A stretch of 9,697 bases of DNA from Selenomonadaceae bacterium (GTDB lineage Bacteria; Bacillota; Negativicutes; Selenomonadales; Selenomonadaceae). The stretch covers positions 1-9,697 of the forward strand of contig JAEERZ010000066.1 in assembly GCA_016286075.1 (NCBI GenBank), read 5' to 3'. Below are positions 1 to 6,805 of the stretch, one piece after another; position 1 is the first letter of the stretch; each line of letters begins with the position of its first letter. A program made the position numbers and the translations under genes. Under the pieces are notes generated by a model that worked only from the letters and a program-made list of their open reading frames with translations, did not search any database and was not told the DNA's origin.

Positions 1-1296
1 AATGACCTGCGCAAGCTTGCCGCCGATTTCCTCGGCGTCGTCGTAAACCGTAACTGTATGACCTTTCCGTGCAAGCTGCCAGGCGGCGGAAAGTCCCGCC
101 ACGCCGCCGCCGATGACGGCGACGGTCTTGCCCGTATGCTCCTTCGGCGGATCGACATTTGTATAAGCTGCCTTGAAGCCCAACGCGCCGATCTGGATCG
201 CCTCGTCGATGGTGCCGCGGGTGCATCCCTCCATGCAGGGATTCGGGCAGAGGGTACCGCAGACGGAGCCGGGGAACGGCGTGTATTCGAGCACAAGGCG
301 CAGAGCCTCCTCCACCTTGCCGTCCCGGAGCAGCGCGAGACGGCGCTGTGTCGGAATACCCGTCGGGCAGGAAAATTCGCAGGGTGCGGCGTATTTCGCG
401 TTGTCCCAGCTTGGCACGCGCAAACGGTAAAGTCCACGGTTCACCGTATTCAGCACTGCGAAGTCGTCCATCGCCACGTCGCTGAAAATGCCGCCGCGCA
501 CCCAGTCCTGCGCTCGGAACGCGCCGAGATTGGGCAGCGGCTTCGGCTGTTTTTCCTCGAATGTCAGAGGGCGCAGTTTTTTCCACTGGCTCCAGTCCGA
601 AAGCTCAGAAAGCAGCTCCGGCTTTTCGACAGCGGCAAGGAAGCCCGCCATCCCCTTTTCGAGGAACGTGACGTCCTCCTTGTCCAGCGCGAGGCAGCGG
701 ATGTCTTCGGGATAATCGTCCGAGATCGGTCCGCGCACATAGACAACGCCGCCCACCATGCCGACGCAGGGACGTTCGCCGAGCACCGAAGCAAAGTCTT
801 CGCTGTCCCAGCCACAGACGATAGCCCGGCCGCCGCCCATGAACTCAAAGGAAAAGCTGCCGACGTTCTTCAGAATCCATAGTTCCGGTTCCTCGTAAAG
901 CGGATCGTGCTTCATCAAAGAGCCGGTGCGCGTGCCGCCGCGCCCGCCAATGTAAATCTTTCCGCCCGCCGAGCAGTGCCCTGCCGTGTCGCCCGCGTCG
1001 CCGCGCACGGTAATCGTACCGCCCGCGTTCAGCCAGCCCACGTCGGCGGAGGCGGGACCGTCCACGACGATCTCCGTATTGTCGAGGCACATGCAGCCGA
1101 GGCGCTGACCGGGGTTTGTCACATGAAACGTCAGCGTCTTCCCCTCCGGGTGCCAAAGTGGCCCGCCGATGTCATGCTGGCCCGACGCGGCAATCTCGAA
1201 CTCCGTCTCGCCGCCCTGCACCGCCGCTTCAATCGCCAGCAAAAGATCCTGCGTGGACATACGTTGATGGTCGACGAGGGTATCTATCTTGAACAT
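1..1296 (-). CDS. GXGXG-domain / GltD-type FAD oxidoreductase fusion of glutamate synthase (partial, 3' end outside window)
   Basis: The open frame runs to the window edge; 432 residues are visible and the C-terminus is missing. Residues ~35-220 carry the glycine-rich beta-helix repeats of the glutamate synthase GXGXG domain (WLNAGGTITVRGDAGD, CSAGGKIYIGGRGG, GMVGGVVYVRGP). Residues ~300-375 form the GltD N-terminal iron-sulfur region, with C306, C310, C346, C350, C354 and C358 in a CEFSCP...CGTLCPNPCMEGC pattern. An FAD Rossmann motif, VIGGGVAGLSAA, lies at 394-405. In known enzymes GltD takes electrons from NAD(P)H and passes them through [4Fe-4S] clusters to the FMN subunit, while the GXGXG domain is normally the C-terminus of the large subunit. 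Here it is fused to the oxidoreductase. The ATG at 1294-1296 is chosen because AGGGAGGAAG lies just upstream, next to the stop of the preceding gene. It is the third gene of the operon. Confidence 0.93.
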   Translation of the reverse strand, partial: MFKIDTLVDHQRMSTQDLLLAIEAAVQGGETEFEIAASGQHDIGGPLWHPEGKTLTFHVTNPGQRLGCMCLDNTEIVVDGPASADVGWLNAGGTITVRGDAGDTAGHCSAGGKIYIGGRGGTRTGSLMKHDPLYEEPELWILKNVGSFSFEFMGGGRAIVCGWDSEDFASVLGERPCVGMVGGVVYVRGPISDDYPEDIRCLALDKEDVTFLEKGMAGFLAAVEKPELLSELSDWSQWKKLRPLTFEEKQPKPLPNLGAFRAQDWVRGGIFSDVAMDDFAVLNTVNRGLYRLRVPSWDNAKYAAPCEFSCPTGIPTQRRLALLRDGKVEEALRLVLEYTPFPGSVCGTLCPNPCMEGCTRGTIDEAIQIGALGFKAAYTNVDPPKEHTGKTVAVIGGGVAGLSAAWQLARKGHTVTVYDDAEEIGGKLAQVI

Positions 1297-1308
1297 AATG
1301 CTTCCTCC

Positions 1309-2940
1309 CTAGCAAACGTACTGTATCCCCAGCTTGTCCGCGATCGCCTTGTCCGTCGAAACCAGCGCGTCGCTCCGGCCCACCGGCAGCGACGAGTTGC
1401 CGATCGGCGCCATCAGCTTTTTCAGCTCCGCGTCGAAAGCCAGCACATAATCCACGATCTTCTGCGCGCCCCGATCCACGTCGAGCCGTTTGACGAGACG
1501 CGGGTTCTGCGTGCAGATTCCCGTCGGGCATTTGCCCGTATTGCAAGAATTGCAGCGCCCGTGCTCGTTGCCCACGCAGCCGAGAAGCTGGATCAATATC
1601 TTGCCGCAAAAAACGCCGTTCGCGCCGAGGCAGATCATCTTAAAGGCGTCGGCTGCGGCGTTGCCGGTCAATCCTATGCCGCCTCCGCCGTAAAGCGGGA
1701 TCTGCCCCTGGAGCCCCTGCTTCACCGCCGCAAGATAGCAGTCGCGAATCTTCGAGACCACCGGGTGCCCAGTATGGTCGAGAGAAATCTCGTTCGCCGC
1801 GCCGGTGCCGCCCTGTATGCCGTCGAGGAAGAAGCCGCCGCAAATCTTGTACGGATCGCGCAGCAGATTGTTGTAAACGGAAACCGAGGTCGAGGACGCC
1901 GCGCACTTGATGGCTACCGGTACGCGGAAGCCGAAGGCCGCGTTCAGCGAAAGGTGCATCTTCTGCACGGATTCCTCGATGGAATAAAGACCCTGATGGT
2001 TCGGCGGCGAGGAAAGCGTCGCCTTTGGCACGCCGCGGATGGCTTGCACGTGGGGCGCGACTTTCTCCGCCTGTAAAAGTCCGCCGTCGCCCGGTTTCGC
2101 GCCTTGACCGATCTTGATCAATATAGCGGCGGGGTCGACCTTCATGCGCGGCAGCGCTTTCACGATACGGTTCCAGCCGAAATGGCCGGAGGCGATCTGG
2201 ATGATGAAATATTTCAGGTGCTCCGATTCCAGAAGCTTCACGGGCATACCGCCCTCGCCGGAGCTCATGCGGATCGGAATGTTGCAGCGCTCGTTGAGAT
2301 AAGCCGTCGCCATCGCCACGGCTTCCCATGCGCGGGTCGAGAGCGCGCCGATGGACATGTCGGAGAAAATCAATGGATAGATCCAGCGCACGGGCGGCGC
2401 TTTATGGGTCATCGTGATATGCCCGTCCGTCATCGAGAATGGCAGTTCCCGCGCCGAAAGCACACGTCCCAGCGGCGCGCGCATATCGAAGGTATGACGC
2501 TGGGCGTCCAGCGACGGGTCAGTCATCTGGGAAATGCGCCCGACGATGATCTTGTCCAGCGTGCGCTGCGCGTTCAGGTTCGTGCGTCCGCCGCGCTTGA
2601 TGGGCCCGCTGTCGCGGGAAAGGAGCGTGCGGCGGTTGTCCGGGTTCCGCACGGGGCGGATGGCATGGTTCGGGCAGACGCGCTCGCACATGCCGCAGCC
2701 CCGGCAGGCGTTTGCAAAGCTCGCCACCTGCTCGATGATCGTTCTCGCGATCTGGCGATGCGCCGGCTTCGGCTGGTTGCCCTCGGACACCGTCACGGAC
2801 TGGCGCCGCACCACGGGTTTGATCGCGCCGAAGGTGCAGCTTGCGAGACAGCTTCCGCAAAGCGTGCAGCGCTCTGAATGGTATTCGATTGTCCACGGCA
2901 GATCGTCCACCGCGACGTCTTGCACCTTTACTGTTTCCAT
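1309..2940 (-). CDS. gltB: glutamate synthase FMN/Fe-S subunit with N-terminal ferredoxin domain
   Basis: A 543-residue protein corresponding to the central FMN synthase domain of GltB, where ammonia and 2-oxoglutarate are joined and reduced to glutamate. The N-terminus has an 8-cysteine, two-[4Fe-4S] ferredoxin-like module: C25/C28/C31/C35 (CTLCGSCLASC) and C79/C82/C85/C89 (CRGCGMCERVC). The synthase barrel follows with GEGG (228-231), IKIGQGAKPGDGG (275-287), DGIQGGTG (373-380) and GGGGIG (418-423). A cysteine-rich segment, CVGNEHGRCNSCNTGKCPTGIC at 455-476 (cited by position), matches the family's Fe-S site. The extra ferredoxin module is typical of archaeal and anaerobe split synthases and suggests ferredoxin or GltD as electron donor. 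The start at 2940 overlaps the upstream gene by 13 bp, implying translational coupling. The related glxD/N-methylglutamate synthase family is an alternative, but the GltD partner favours glutamate synthase. Confidence 0.94.
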   Translation of the reverse strand: METVKVQDVAVDDLPWTIEYHSERCTLCGSCLASCTFGAIKPVVRRQSVTVSEGNQPKPAHRQIARTIIEQVASFANACRGCGMCERVCPNHAIRPVRNPDNRRTLLSRDSGPIKRGGRTNLNAQRTLDKIIVGRISQMTDPSLDAQRHTFDMRAPLGRVLSARELPFSMTDGHITMTHKAPPVRWIYPLIFSDMSIGALSTRAWEAVAMATAYLNERCNIPIRMSSGEGGMPVKLLESEHLKYFIIQIASGHFGWNRIVKALPRMKVDPAAILIKIGQGAKPGDGGLLQAEKVAPHVQAIRGVPKATLSSPPNHQGLYSIEESVQKMHLSLNAAFGFRVPVAIKCAASSTSVSVYNNLLRDPYKICGGFFLDGIQGGTGAANEISLDHTGHPVVSKIRDCYLAAVKQGLQGQIPLYGGGGIGLTGNAAADAFKMICLGANGVFCGKILIQLLGCVGNEHGRCNSCNTGKCPTGICTQNPRLVKRLDVDRGAQKIVDYVLAFDAELKKLMAPIGNSSLPVGRSDALVSTDKAIADKLGIQYVC

Positions 2941-4028
2941 CTCTTCACCTCCAGGTCGTTGTCGATCACAACGATCTCCCGCTCATCCGGGTAGATGTCC
3001 TTCGACGTGTCGCGGTCCGGCAGAATCTCGTTGATGCCGCATACCTCGGACGCGATCGCGACGGTGTTTTCGTCGCCGCCTACCACTACCGGGCGCAGCT
3101 TCTTCGAGTCGCAGCAGGTCATCATGCGCCCGTCGGGCAGCCCTGCGATGATCGTATTCGGCCCGTTGATTTCCAGATGCGCCAGCGATTGACGGATGGA
3201 GAGCAACACGTCTTTGTCCTCGCGATGCTCGATCTCCGAGAAAGGCAGCGGCGTGATTACATGCTTGTAATACGGGATCGGCCATTTCAGTTCATGCAGC
3301 ACGTAATGGAGCGTGTAGAGGAACGTCTGCGAATCCGACTCGAAGCCGATATAGCCGCGGAAGAGAGAACTCTGGAATTCCTTGTTCTTCGTGTAGAAGG
3401 TGTTTTCGCCGTTGGCGCAGAGCGTGTAGCCTTGCAGGAAGAACGGGTGCGCCGCGTAGCGGATGATCTCGTAATTCGTATTCTGGCGGCTCTGCACGAT
3501 GATATTCTTCGCGACGAGGCAGCCGTTGTCGTCCCAAAGATGGAAATAGGTGGCGATGTCCATGGGGTCGCCGACCTCTTTCAGCGTCAGCACGTCCGGC
3601 CAGAACGAATAGATATAGCCCTGTCCCGTCTCCGTCAGCATCTGGCGCAGCGCGAGACGCGTATCGAGGAGAAGCGCCTCCCGCTCGTCCGGATCCGTCA
3701 CGTGCTCCGGGTAATCGTAGGTACGGAAGATGTAATAGGGCATCGTCTGGATGTTCAGCCCCTTACGCTTGTCCGGTACGGGCAGCCACTCGGACATCTT
3801 CACGAAGCGGTGGGCGTCCATATATTCCTCGACGAGATGTCCGCCCTGCTGCGTACAGGCCATGGACAAGAGAGGCTTGTCCTTATACAGTCCGAATACT
3901 CCGTAAAGGTCCTGCATCACCATCGCGAATCCCGAATTGTCGTGCCCCTCCTGCTGCGGCAGCATGAGACGCAGAGCCATCGACGGCTGCACGGGATCCT
4001 TGCTCTTGATGGCCCCTATTCTGCACAT
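2928..4028 (-). CDS. glutamine amidotransferase (class II) subunit of split glutamate synthase
   Basis: A 366-residue protein with an N-terminal-nucleophile glutaminase fold, releasing ammonia from glutamine for the FMN subunit. The frame is open 14 codons further upstream, but the ATG at 4026-4028 is the right start: it places cysteine as residue 2 (MCRIGAIKSK), and class II amidotransferases need Cys exposed at the N-terminus after Met removal. An AAGGGGGG ribosome site lies just before this ATG. Other family-like segments are EGHDNSGFAM (27-36), CANGENTFYTKNKEF (204-218) and AIASEVCGI (324-332). It is the first gene of the operon and its stop overlaps the start of the FMN subunit gene. The equivalent domain in bacterial GltB is the N-terminal part of one long chain; here it is a separate protein, as in archaeal-type and anaerobe synthases. 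The GlxB/MgsA amidotransferases are the nearest alternative identity. Confidence 0.93.
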   Translation of the reverse strand: MCRIGAIKSKDPVQPSMALRLMLPQQEGHDNSGFAMVMQDLYGVFGLYKDKPLLSMACTQQGGHLVEEYMDAHRFVKMSEWLPVPDKRKGLNIQTMPYYIFRTYDYPEHVTDPDEREALLLDTRLALRQMLTETGQGYIYSFWPDVLTLKEVGDPMDIATYFHLWDDNGCLVAKNIIVQSRQNTNYEIIRYAAHPFFLQGYTLCANGENTFYTKNKEFQSSLFRGYIGFESDSQTFLYTLHYVLHELKWPIPYYKHVITPLPFSEIEHREDKDVLLSIRQSLAHLEINGPNTIIAGLPDGRMMTCCDSKKLRPVVVGGDENTVAIASEVCGINEILPDRDTSKDIYPDEREIVVIDNDLEVKRWKQ

Positions 4029-4050
4029 AATAATCCCCCCTTGATACTCG

Positions 4051-4179
4051 ATCTCAGGCCAAAATTTCAAGTGAATTAAAATTTTGAACTGAGATGCGCC
4101 TGCTTCGCAGGCTGCATTTGCGCCTTTGGCGCAAATGCCGTCCCATAAATCTCAGTAAGAATGTAATTCTAACTGAGAT
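4051..4179. repeat. palindromic element of four hairpins with four ATCTCAG/CTGAGAT boxes
   Basis: Four inverted repeats lie almost end to end. Hairpin 1 is 4051-4095 (ATCTCAG...CTGAGAT with inner CAAAATTT/AAATTTTG). Hairpin 2 is 4098-4112 (GCCTGC-TTC-GCAGGC). Hairpin 3 is 4114-4138 (GCATTTGCGCC-TTT-GGCGCAAATGC, a perfect 11-bp stem). Hairpin 4 is 4149-4179 (ATCTCAGT...ACTGAGAT with AGAAT/ATTCT inside). The outer boxes could also pair across the whole unit. This is the look of a REP/MITE-like interspersed element, or of a structured leader of the synthase operon. On the minus strand hairpin 2 reads GCGAAGC at its tip, a sequence known to give very stable DNA mini-hairpins. No coding frame is supported. 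Its function cannot be decided from one copy. Confidence 0.75.
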
Positions 4180-4180
4180 T

Positions 4181-4240
4181 AAAAAAGCACAAAAAGCCTC
4201 GCAGCGCCGGAACGAAAATCGCTCCGGCGCCGCAAGGCTT
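4181..4240 (-). terminator. intrinsic terminator in the glutamate synthase leader (putative attenuator)
   Basis: Read on the minus strand, 4240-4194 forms a 21-bp stem with a 5-nt AUUUU loop and no unpaired base if G-U pairs are allowed. It is followed by TTTTT, GTGC and TTTTTT (to 4181). On the plus strand the G-U pairs become A-C mismatches, so the structure is built for minus-strand RNA. No gene lies upstream on this strand, so the terminator would act on the operon's own leader, about 20-80 nt after the predicted start and about 150 nt before the first gene. Confidence 0.82.
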
Positions 4241-4249
4241 CATTGCCGT

Positions 4250-4265
4250 TTGAGTTATTTCTCAA
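4250..4265. promoter_or_regulatory. dyad at the synthase transcription start (TTGAG-N6-CTCAA)
   Basis: A perfect 5-bp inverted repeat with a 6-base centre lies right where transcription of the glutamate synthase operon should begin. It could be a repressor operator or, as RNA, a small 5' hairpin with an AAAUAA loop ahead of the large terminator stem. Only the symmetry and the position are seen; no regulator is identified. Confidence 0.4.
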
Positions 4266-4269
4266 GGGC

Positions 4270-4298
4270 AGTATAGCACGAGGGTGTCCATTTGTCCA
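4270..4298 (-). promoter_or_regulatory. promoter of the glutamate synthase operon
   Basis: On the minus strand the -35 box is TGGACA (4298-4293), the spacer is 17 bp, and the -10 box is TATACT (4275-4270), preceded by TG at the extended -10 position. The expected start is near 4263. The TGTCCA of the -35 box is repeated at 4285-4290, giving a short direct repeat that overlaps the promoter. Confidence 0.75.
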
Positions 4299-4309
4299 TG
4301 CTGAAAGGA

Positions 4310-4321
4310 AATGTATACATT
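4310..4321. promoter_or_regulatory. 12-bp perfect palindrome AATGTATACATT, candidate operator
   Basis: This is a fully symmetric 12-mer just upstream of the synthase -35 box, between the two divergent promoters. It is flanked by AGGAA and TTCCT (4306-4310 and 4324-4328), which extend the dyad imperfectly. The position fits a site for a dimeric activator or repressor acting on either promoter. The binding protein is unknown. Confidence 0.4.
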
Positions 4322-4382
4322 ATTCCTGCGTTTTTGAAAAGTACAGGTCTGTGCAGCGTTTCCTAAAGGATTTTTCGGAAAG

Positions 4383-4411
4383 TGGAAAAATCATCGCATA
4401 TCTGATAAACT
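4383..4411 (+). promoter_or_regulatory. promoter for the exonuclease-ftsW-radical SAM group
   Basis: A TGGAAA -35 box at 4383-4388 is followed by a 17-bp spacer and TAAACT at 4406-4411, with TG at the extended -10 position (4403-4404). The expected start is near 4418, about 35 nt before the first start codon and its AGGAGG site. The -10 box is weaker than that of the divergent promoter. Confidence 0.55.
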
Positions 4412-4452
4412 ATGAAAGGAATTCGACAAATCATGTAAAAAGGAGGGTGCGT

Positions 4453-5607
4453 ATGGGGGAGTTGCGCGGACGGGCGGCGGCGCTTTCGGAGCCGGCGCTG
4501 GTCTTTGCGGGACGGGCCTTGTTTCCGTTGCCGAAGCAGTTGTTTCGGCTCTATACGCATCTCTTGCGATATCTGCTGAAATCGGAGGCGTTCTTGTCTC
4601 GCGCGTCCGGGACGCCGGCGCGGTTCCATACGGAAAAGCGCGCTTACGAGACGGAGTTTGGCGAGTTGACGGCGTCCACCGTAGCCGTGGTCTGCGGCAA
4701 GGTCCGGCTCCCCCGTGTGGGGGCGGCGGTCTTTGTGGCGCTGGCGTCAAAACAGTCTCCCGAGGATTGGGCCCACGCGCTGGTTTTCCGTTCCGATGAA
4801 AAGACGGAAAAACTTTATGCCCATTTGAAAGAGTTTCATTCGGCGAATCCAACCCGTTTTCTTCCTGACCGGTTTATTCCGCATCCGGTGACGAAAGAGG
4901 CGGCGATGGCGGAGTACCGACGCTGTTTCCCGGTGACGGTATTCGATATGGAGATGAATTACGAGCGGCCGATCCAGTTCGCCGGGCGGCGGCTTGTCCT
5001 CTTGCCGGACGGCACTGTGGAAGAGGAGACGCTGTCTCTCTATGTGCGGCAAAAGCCGAAGCTTTCGCGCTATGTGGCGGAGCTCACGCATCTGACGGAC
5101 GCGTTTTTGCGGCAGAACGGCATTCCCGAGCAGGAGGCGGCGGAGCAGATTTATGCGTTTTTGACCAAAGGCGGATGCTTCGCCGGGAACGCGCTGCATA
5201 ACGATCTGATTTCCCTGCGGGCCATGTTCCGCCGCTGCGGATTTCCGCAGGAGGTCCTGCGCCGCGATATCGTGGATCTGACTATGGCGGTGCGGTTTGA
5301 CATGGGCGTGGCCAACGAGCCGTCGCTCCGGCTTTGCATGGAACATGCGGGGCTCGCTTTCAGCGAAGACAAATTTCACGACGCTTCCTATGATACGGAG
5401 GGAGCCGCCCGGCTGTTCCTGCATTATATTCCGGGCTTTATCGTAAAGTACGGGAAAGCGCCGCTTGCGCCGTGGGATTTTTTTGAGCCGATGCGCGAGA
5501 AGGAAGAATTGGACGCGCTTTACGCGGAAACGTATATCAGGCCGCCCAAGGCGGAGAAGAAAACAGGGGAGGGGAAGAGCGGCGATGACCCGGACGGAAG
5601 CGCATAA
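4453..5607 (+). CDS. DEDDh-type 3'-5' exonuclease domain protein
   Basis: A 384-residue protein. The C-terminal half (~160-325) is a DnaQ-like exonuclease. Exo I is FDMEMN with D165 and E167; Exo II is GNALHNDLISLR with D251; Exo III is HDASYDTEGAARL with H309 and D314. These acidic residues and the histidine are the metal-binding and catalytic set of DEDDh nucleases, which trim DNA or RNA 3' ends. The first ~155 residues match no domain I recognise; an arginine/leucine-rich helix comes first, then a segment around VAVVCGKVRLPRVGAAVFVA. The last ~25 residues are charged and low-complexity. The frame is open upstream to 4243, but the ATG at 4453 is preceded by AGGAGG at 4441-4446 with ideal spacing. 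The 3' end overlaps ftsW. The substrate is unknown; it is too divergent to call a polymerase III epsilon subunit. Confidence 0.86.
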   Translation: MGELRGRAAALSEPALVFAGRALFPLPKQLFRLYTHLLRYLLKSEAFLSRASGTPARFHTEKRAYETEFGELTASTVAVVCGKVRLPRVGAAVFVALASKQSPEDWAHALVFRSDEKTEKLYAHLKEFHSANPTRFLPDRFIPHPVTKEAAMAEYRRCFPVTVFDMEMNYERPIQFAGRRLVLLPDGTVEEETLSLYVRQKPKLSRYVAELTHLTDAFLRQNGIPEQEAAEQIYAFLTKGGCFAGNALHNDLISLRAMFRRCGFPQEVLRRDIVDLTMAVRFDMGVANEPSLRLCMEHAGLAFSEDKFHDASYDTEGAARLFLHYIPGFIVKYGKAPLAPWDFFEPMREKEELDALYAETYIRPPKAEKKTGEGKSGDDPDGSA

Positions 5608-6787
5608 CGGGGTTGAGAGAACGTTTCGCTTTTGGGTAAGCGACTATGAAGCCATCCTCGGGCTGACGATCATCTTAGTCCTCGTCGGCTCTCTCAATGT
5701 GTTCAGCTCCAGCTTCGTGGTGGCGGGGGAGAATTACGACGACCCGTATTTTTTCCTGCGAAAGCAGGGAATGAATTTGGGCGTGGGTTTTGTTTGTTTC
5801 CTGATCGGCTTTGTCGTCGATTACCATCTTTTGACGAAGGCCAGGAAGCTCGGATTTTTCATAGTGACCGCCATGTTGATCGCAGTGGCCTTCATGGGCG
5901 TGGAAGTCAACGGCGCGCAGCGCTGGCTGGCGCTGGGACCGATGCAGATACAGCCCGCGGAGTTCGCAAAACCTGCCGCCATCTTCTTGGAGGCGTACTA
6001 TATCGCGTGGCGCGTGAATCACGGTATGCAGTGCAAATTCCTGCATAATGAGATTTATATGATCGGCCTGATGGCCGTCTTGGTGGAGCAGGAGCCGGAC
6101 ATGGGGACGGCGCTGATTATCAGCGGGGTTCCGTTGATGATGCTGGTCTGCTCGAATATGAAAAGGGCGACGAAACTCAAGCTGTTCGGCATGGGAATCG
6201 GCGTAGGCGCGTTGCTGTGTATTCTCCAGCCGTACAGGCTCAAACGTGTCTTGGCGCTTTTCGATCCTTGGGGCGATGCGCAAGGCGCTGGCTATCAGAT
6301 CGTGCAGTCTTTGCAGGCTATAGGATCGGGCGGCATCTGGGGTATGGGCATGGGCATGGGCATCAGCAAATACCATTATCTGCCGGAAGCCCATACCGAC
6401 TTTGCATTTTCCGTATGGTGCCAGGAGATGGGTTTTGTCGGCGCGCTTGTGGTTATCCTCATGTTCGCCGCTTTCGCGTATTACGGCGTGCGGATTGCGC
6501 GCTATGCCAAGGACGCGCTGGGGCAGATGCTGGCTTTCGGTATGACGATGCTGATCGTGATGCAGGCGGCTATCAATCTTATGATGATTTCCGGATTCCT
6601 GCCCGTCGTCGGCGTGCCGCTGCCGTTTATCAGCTACGGCGGAACCTCGCTGTTTGTCAGTCTGTTCGTGGTGGGCGTGCTGGCCAACGTGGGAATTCGA
6701 AGCGTAAAACAACAGAAAGTCGTTATGAGCGCGATGCCGTCGGAGTCGGAGGATTATGAAAAACCGAGACTGCGGCGGATCAAATAG
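5585..6787 (+). CDS. ftsW: FtsW/RodA/SpoVE-family (SEDS) peptidoglycan glycosyltransferase
   Basis: A 400-residue polytopic membrane protein of the SEDS family, which polymerises lipid II into glycan strands with a partner class B PBP in the divisome or elongasome. Hydrophobic helices span most of residues 22-375. Family motifs are NGAQRW (109-114), QPAEFAKP (123-130), PWG..GAGYQIVQSLQAIGSGG (228-250), PEAHTDFAFS (267-276) with the presumed catalytic D272, and GVPLPFISYGGTS (343-355). The usual GLGLGNS-type stretch reads GMGMGMG (253-259), encoded by three copies of ggcatg-like hexamers. The frame is open upstream to 5465, but the ATG at 5585 gives the normal family length and has GGGGAGGGG about 10 bp upstream. 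It overlaps the exonuclease gene by 23 bp. The motifs favour FtsW/SpoVE over RodA. The gene lies outside a division/cell-wall cluster, so it may be a second paralogue. Confidence 0.9.
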   Translation: MTRTEAHNGVERTFRFWVSDYEAILGLTIILVLVGSLNVFSSSFVVAGENYDDPYFFLRKQGMNLGVGFVCFLIGFVVDYHLLTKARKLGFFIVTAMLIAVAFMGVEVNGAQRWLALGPMQIQPAEFAKPAAIFLEAYYIAWRVNHGMQCKFLHNEIYMIGLMAVLVEQEPDMGTALIISGVPLMMLVCSNMKRATKLKLFGMGIGVGALLCILQPYRLKRVLALFDPWGDAQGAGYQIVQSLQAIGSGGIWGMGMGMGISKYHYLPEAHTDFAFSVWCQEMGFVGALVVILMFAAFAYYGVRIARYAKDALGQMLAFGMTMLIVMQAAINLMMISGFLPVVGVPLPFISYGGTSLFVSLFVVGVLANVGIRSVKQQKVVMSAMPSESEDYEKPRLRRIK

Positions 6788-6805
6788 TCGGAAAGGGATC
6801 GGGAA

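Noticed and set aside
907..4079. Long plus-strand open frames (e.g. 907-2076, 2104-2877, 2841-4079)
   Set aside because: All are opposite the glutamate synthase genes, have no recognisable motif or ribosome site, and show shadow-type composition.
4051..4179. CRISPR array
   Set aside because: The repeated boxes are 7-8 bp, alternate in orientation and are not separated by regular unique spacers.
4029..4263. T-box riboswitch or glutamine riboswitch in the gltB leader
   Set aside because: No T-box sequence or specifier-loop arrangement is seen, the distance from promoter to terminator is far too short for a T-box, and the known glutamine riboswitch patterns are not recognised.
4243..4452. Upstream extension of the exonuclease gene
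   Set aside because: The frame is open, but it runs through the promoter region. The ATG at 4453 has an ideal ribosome site.
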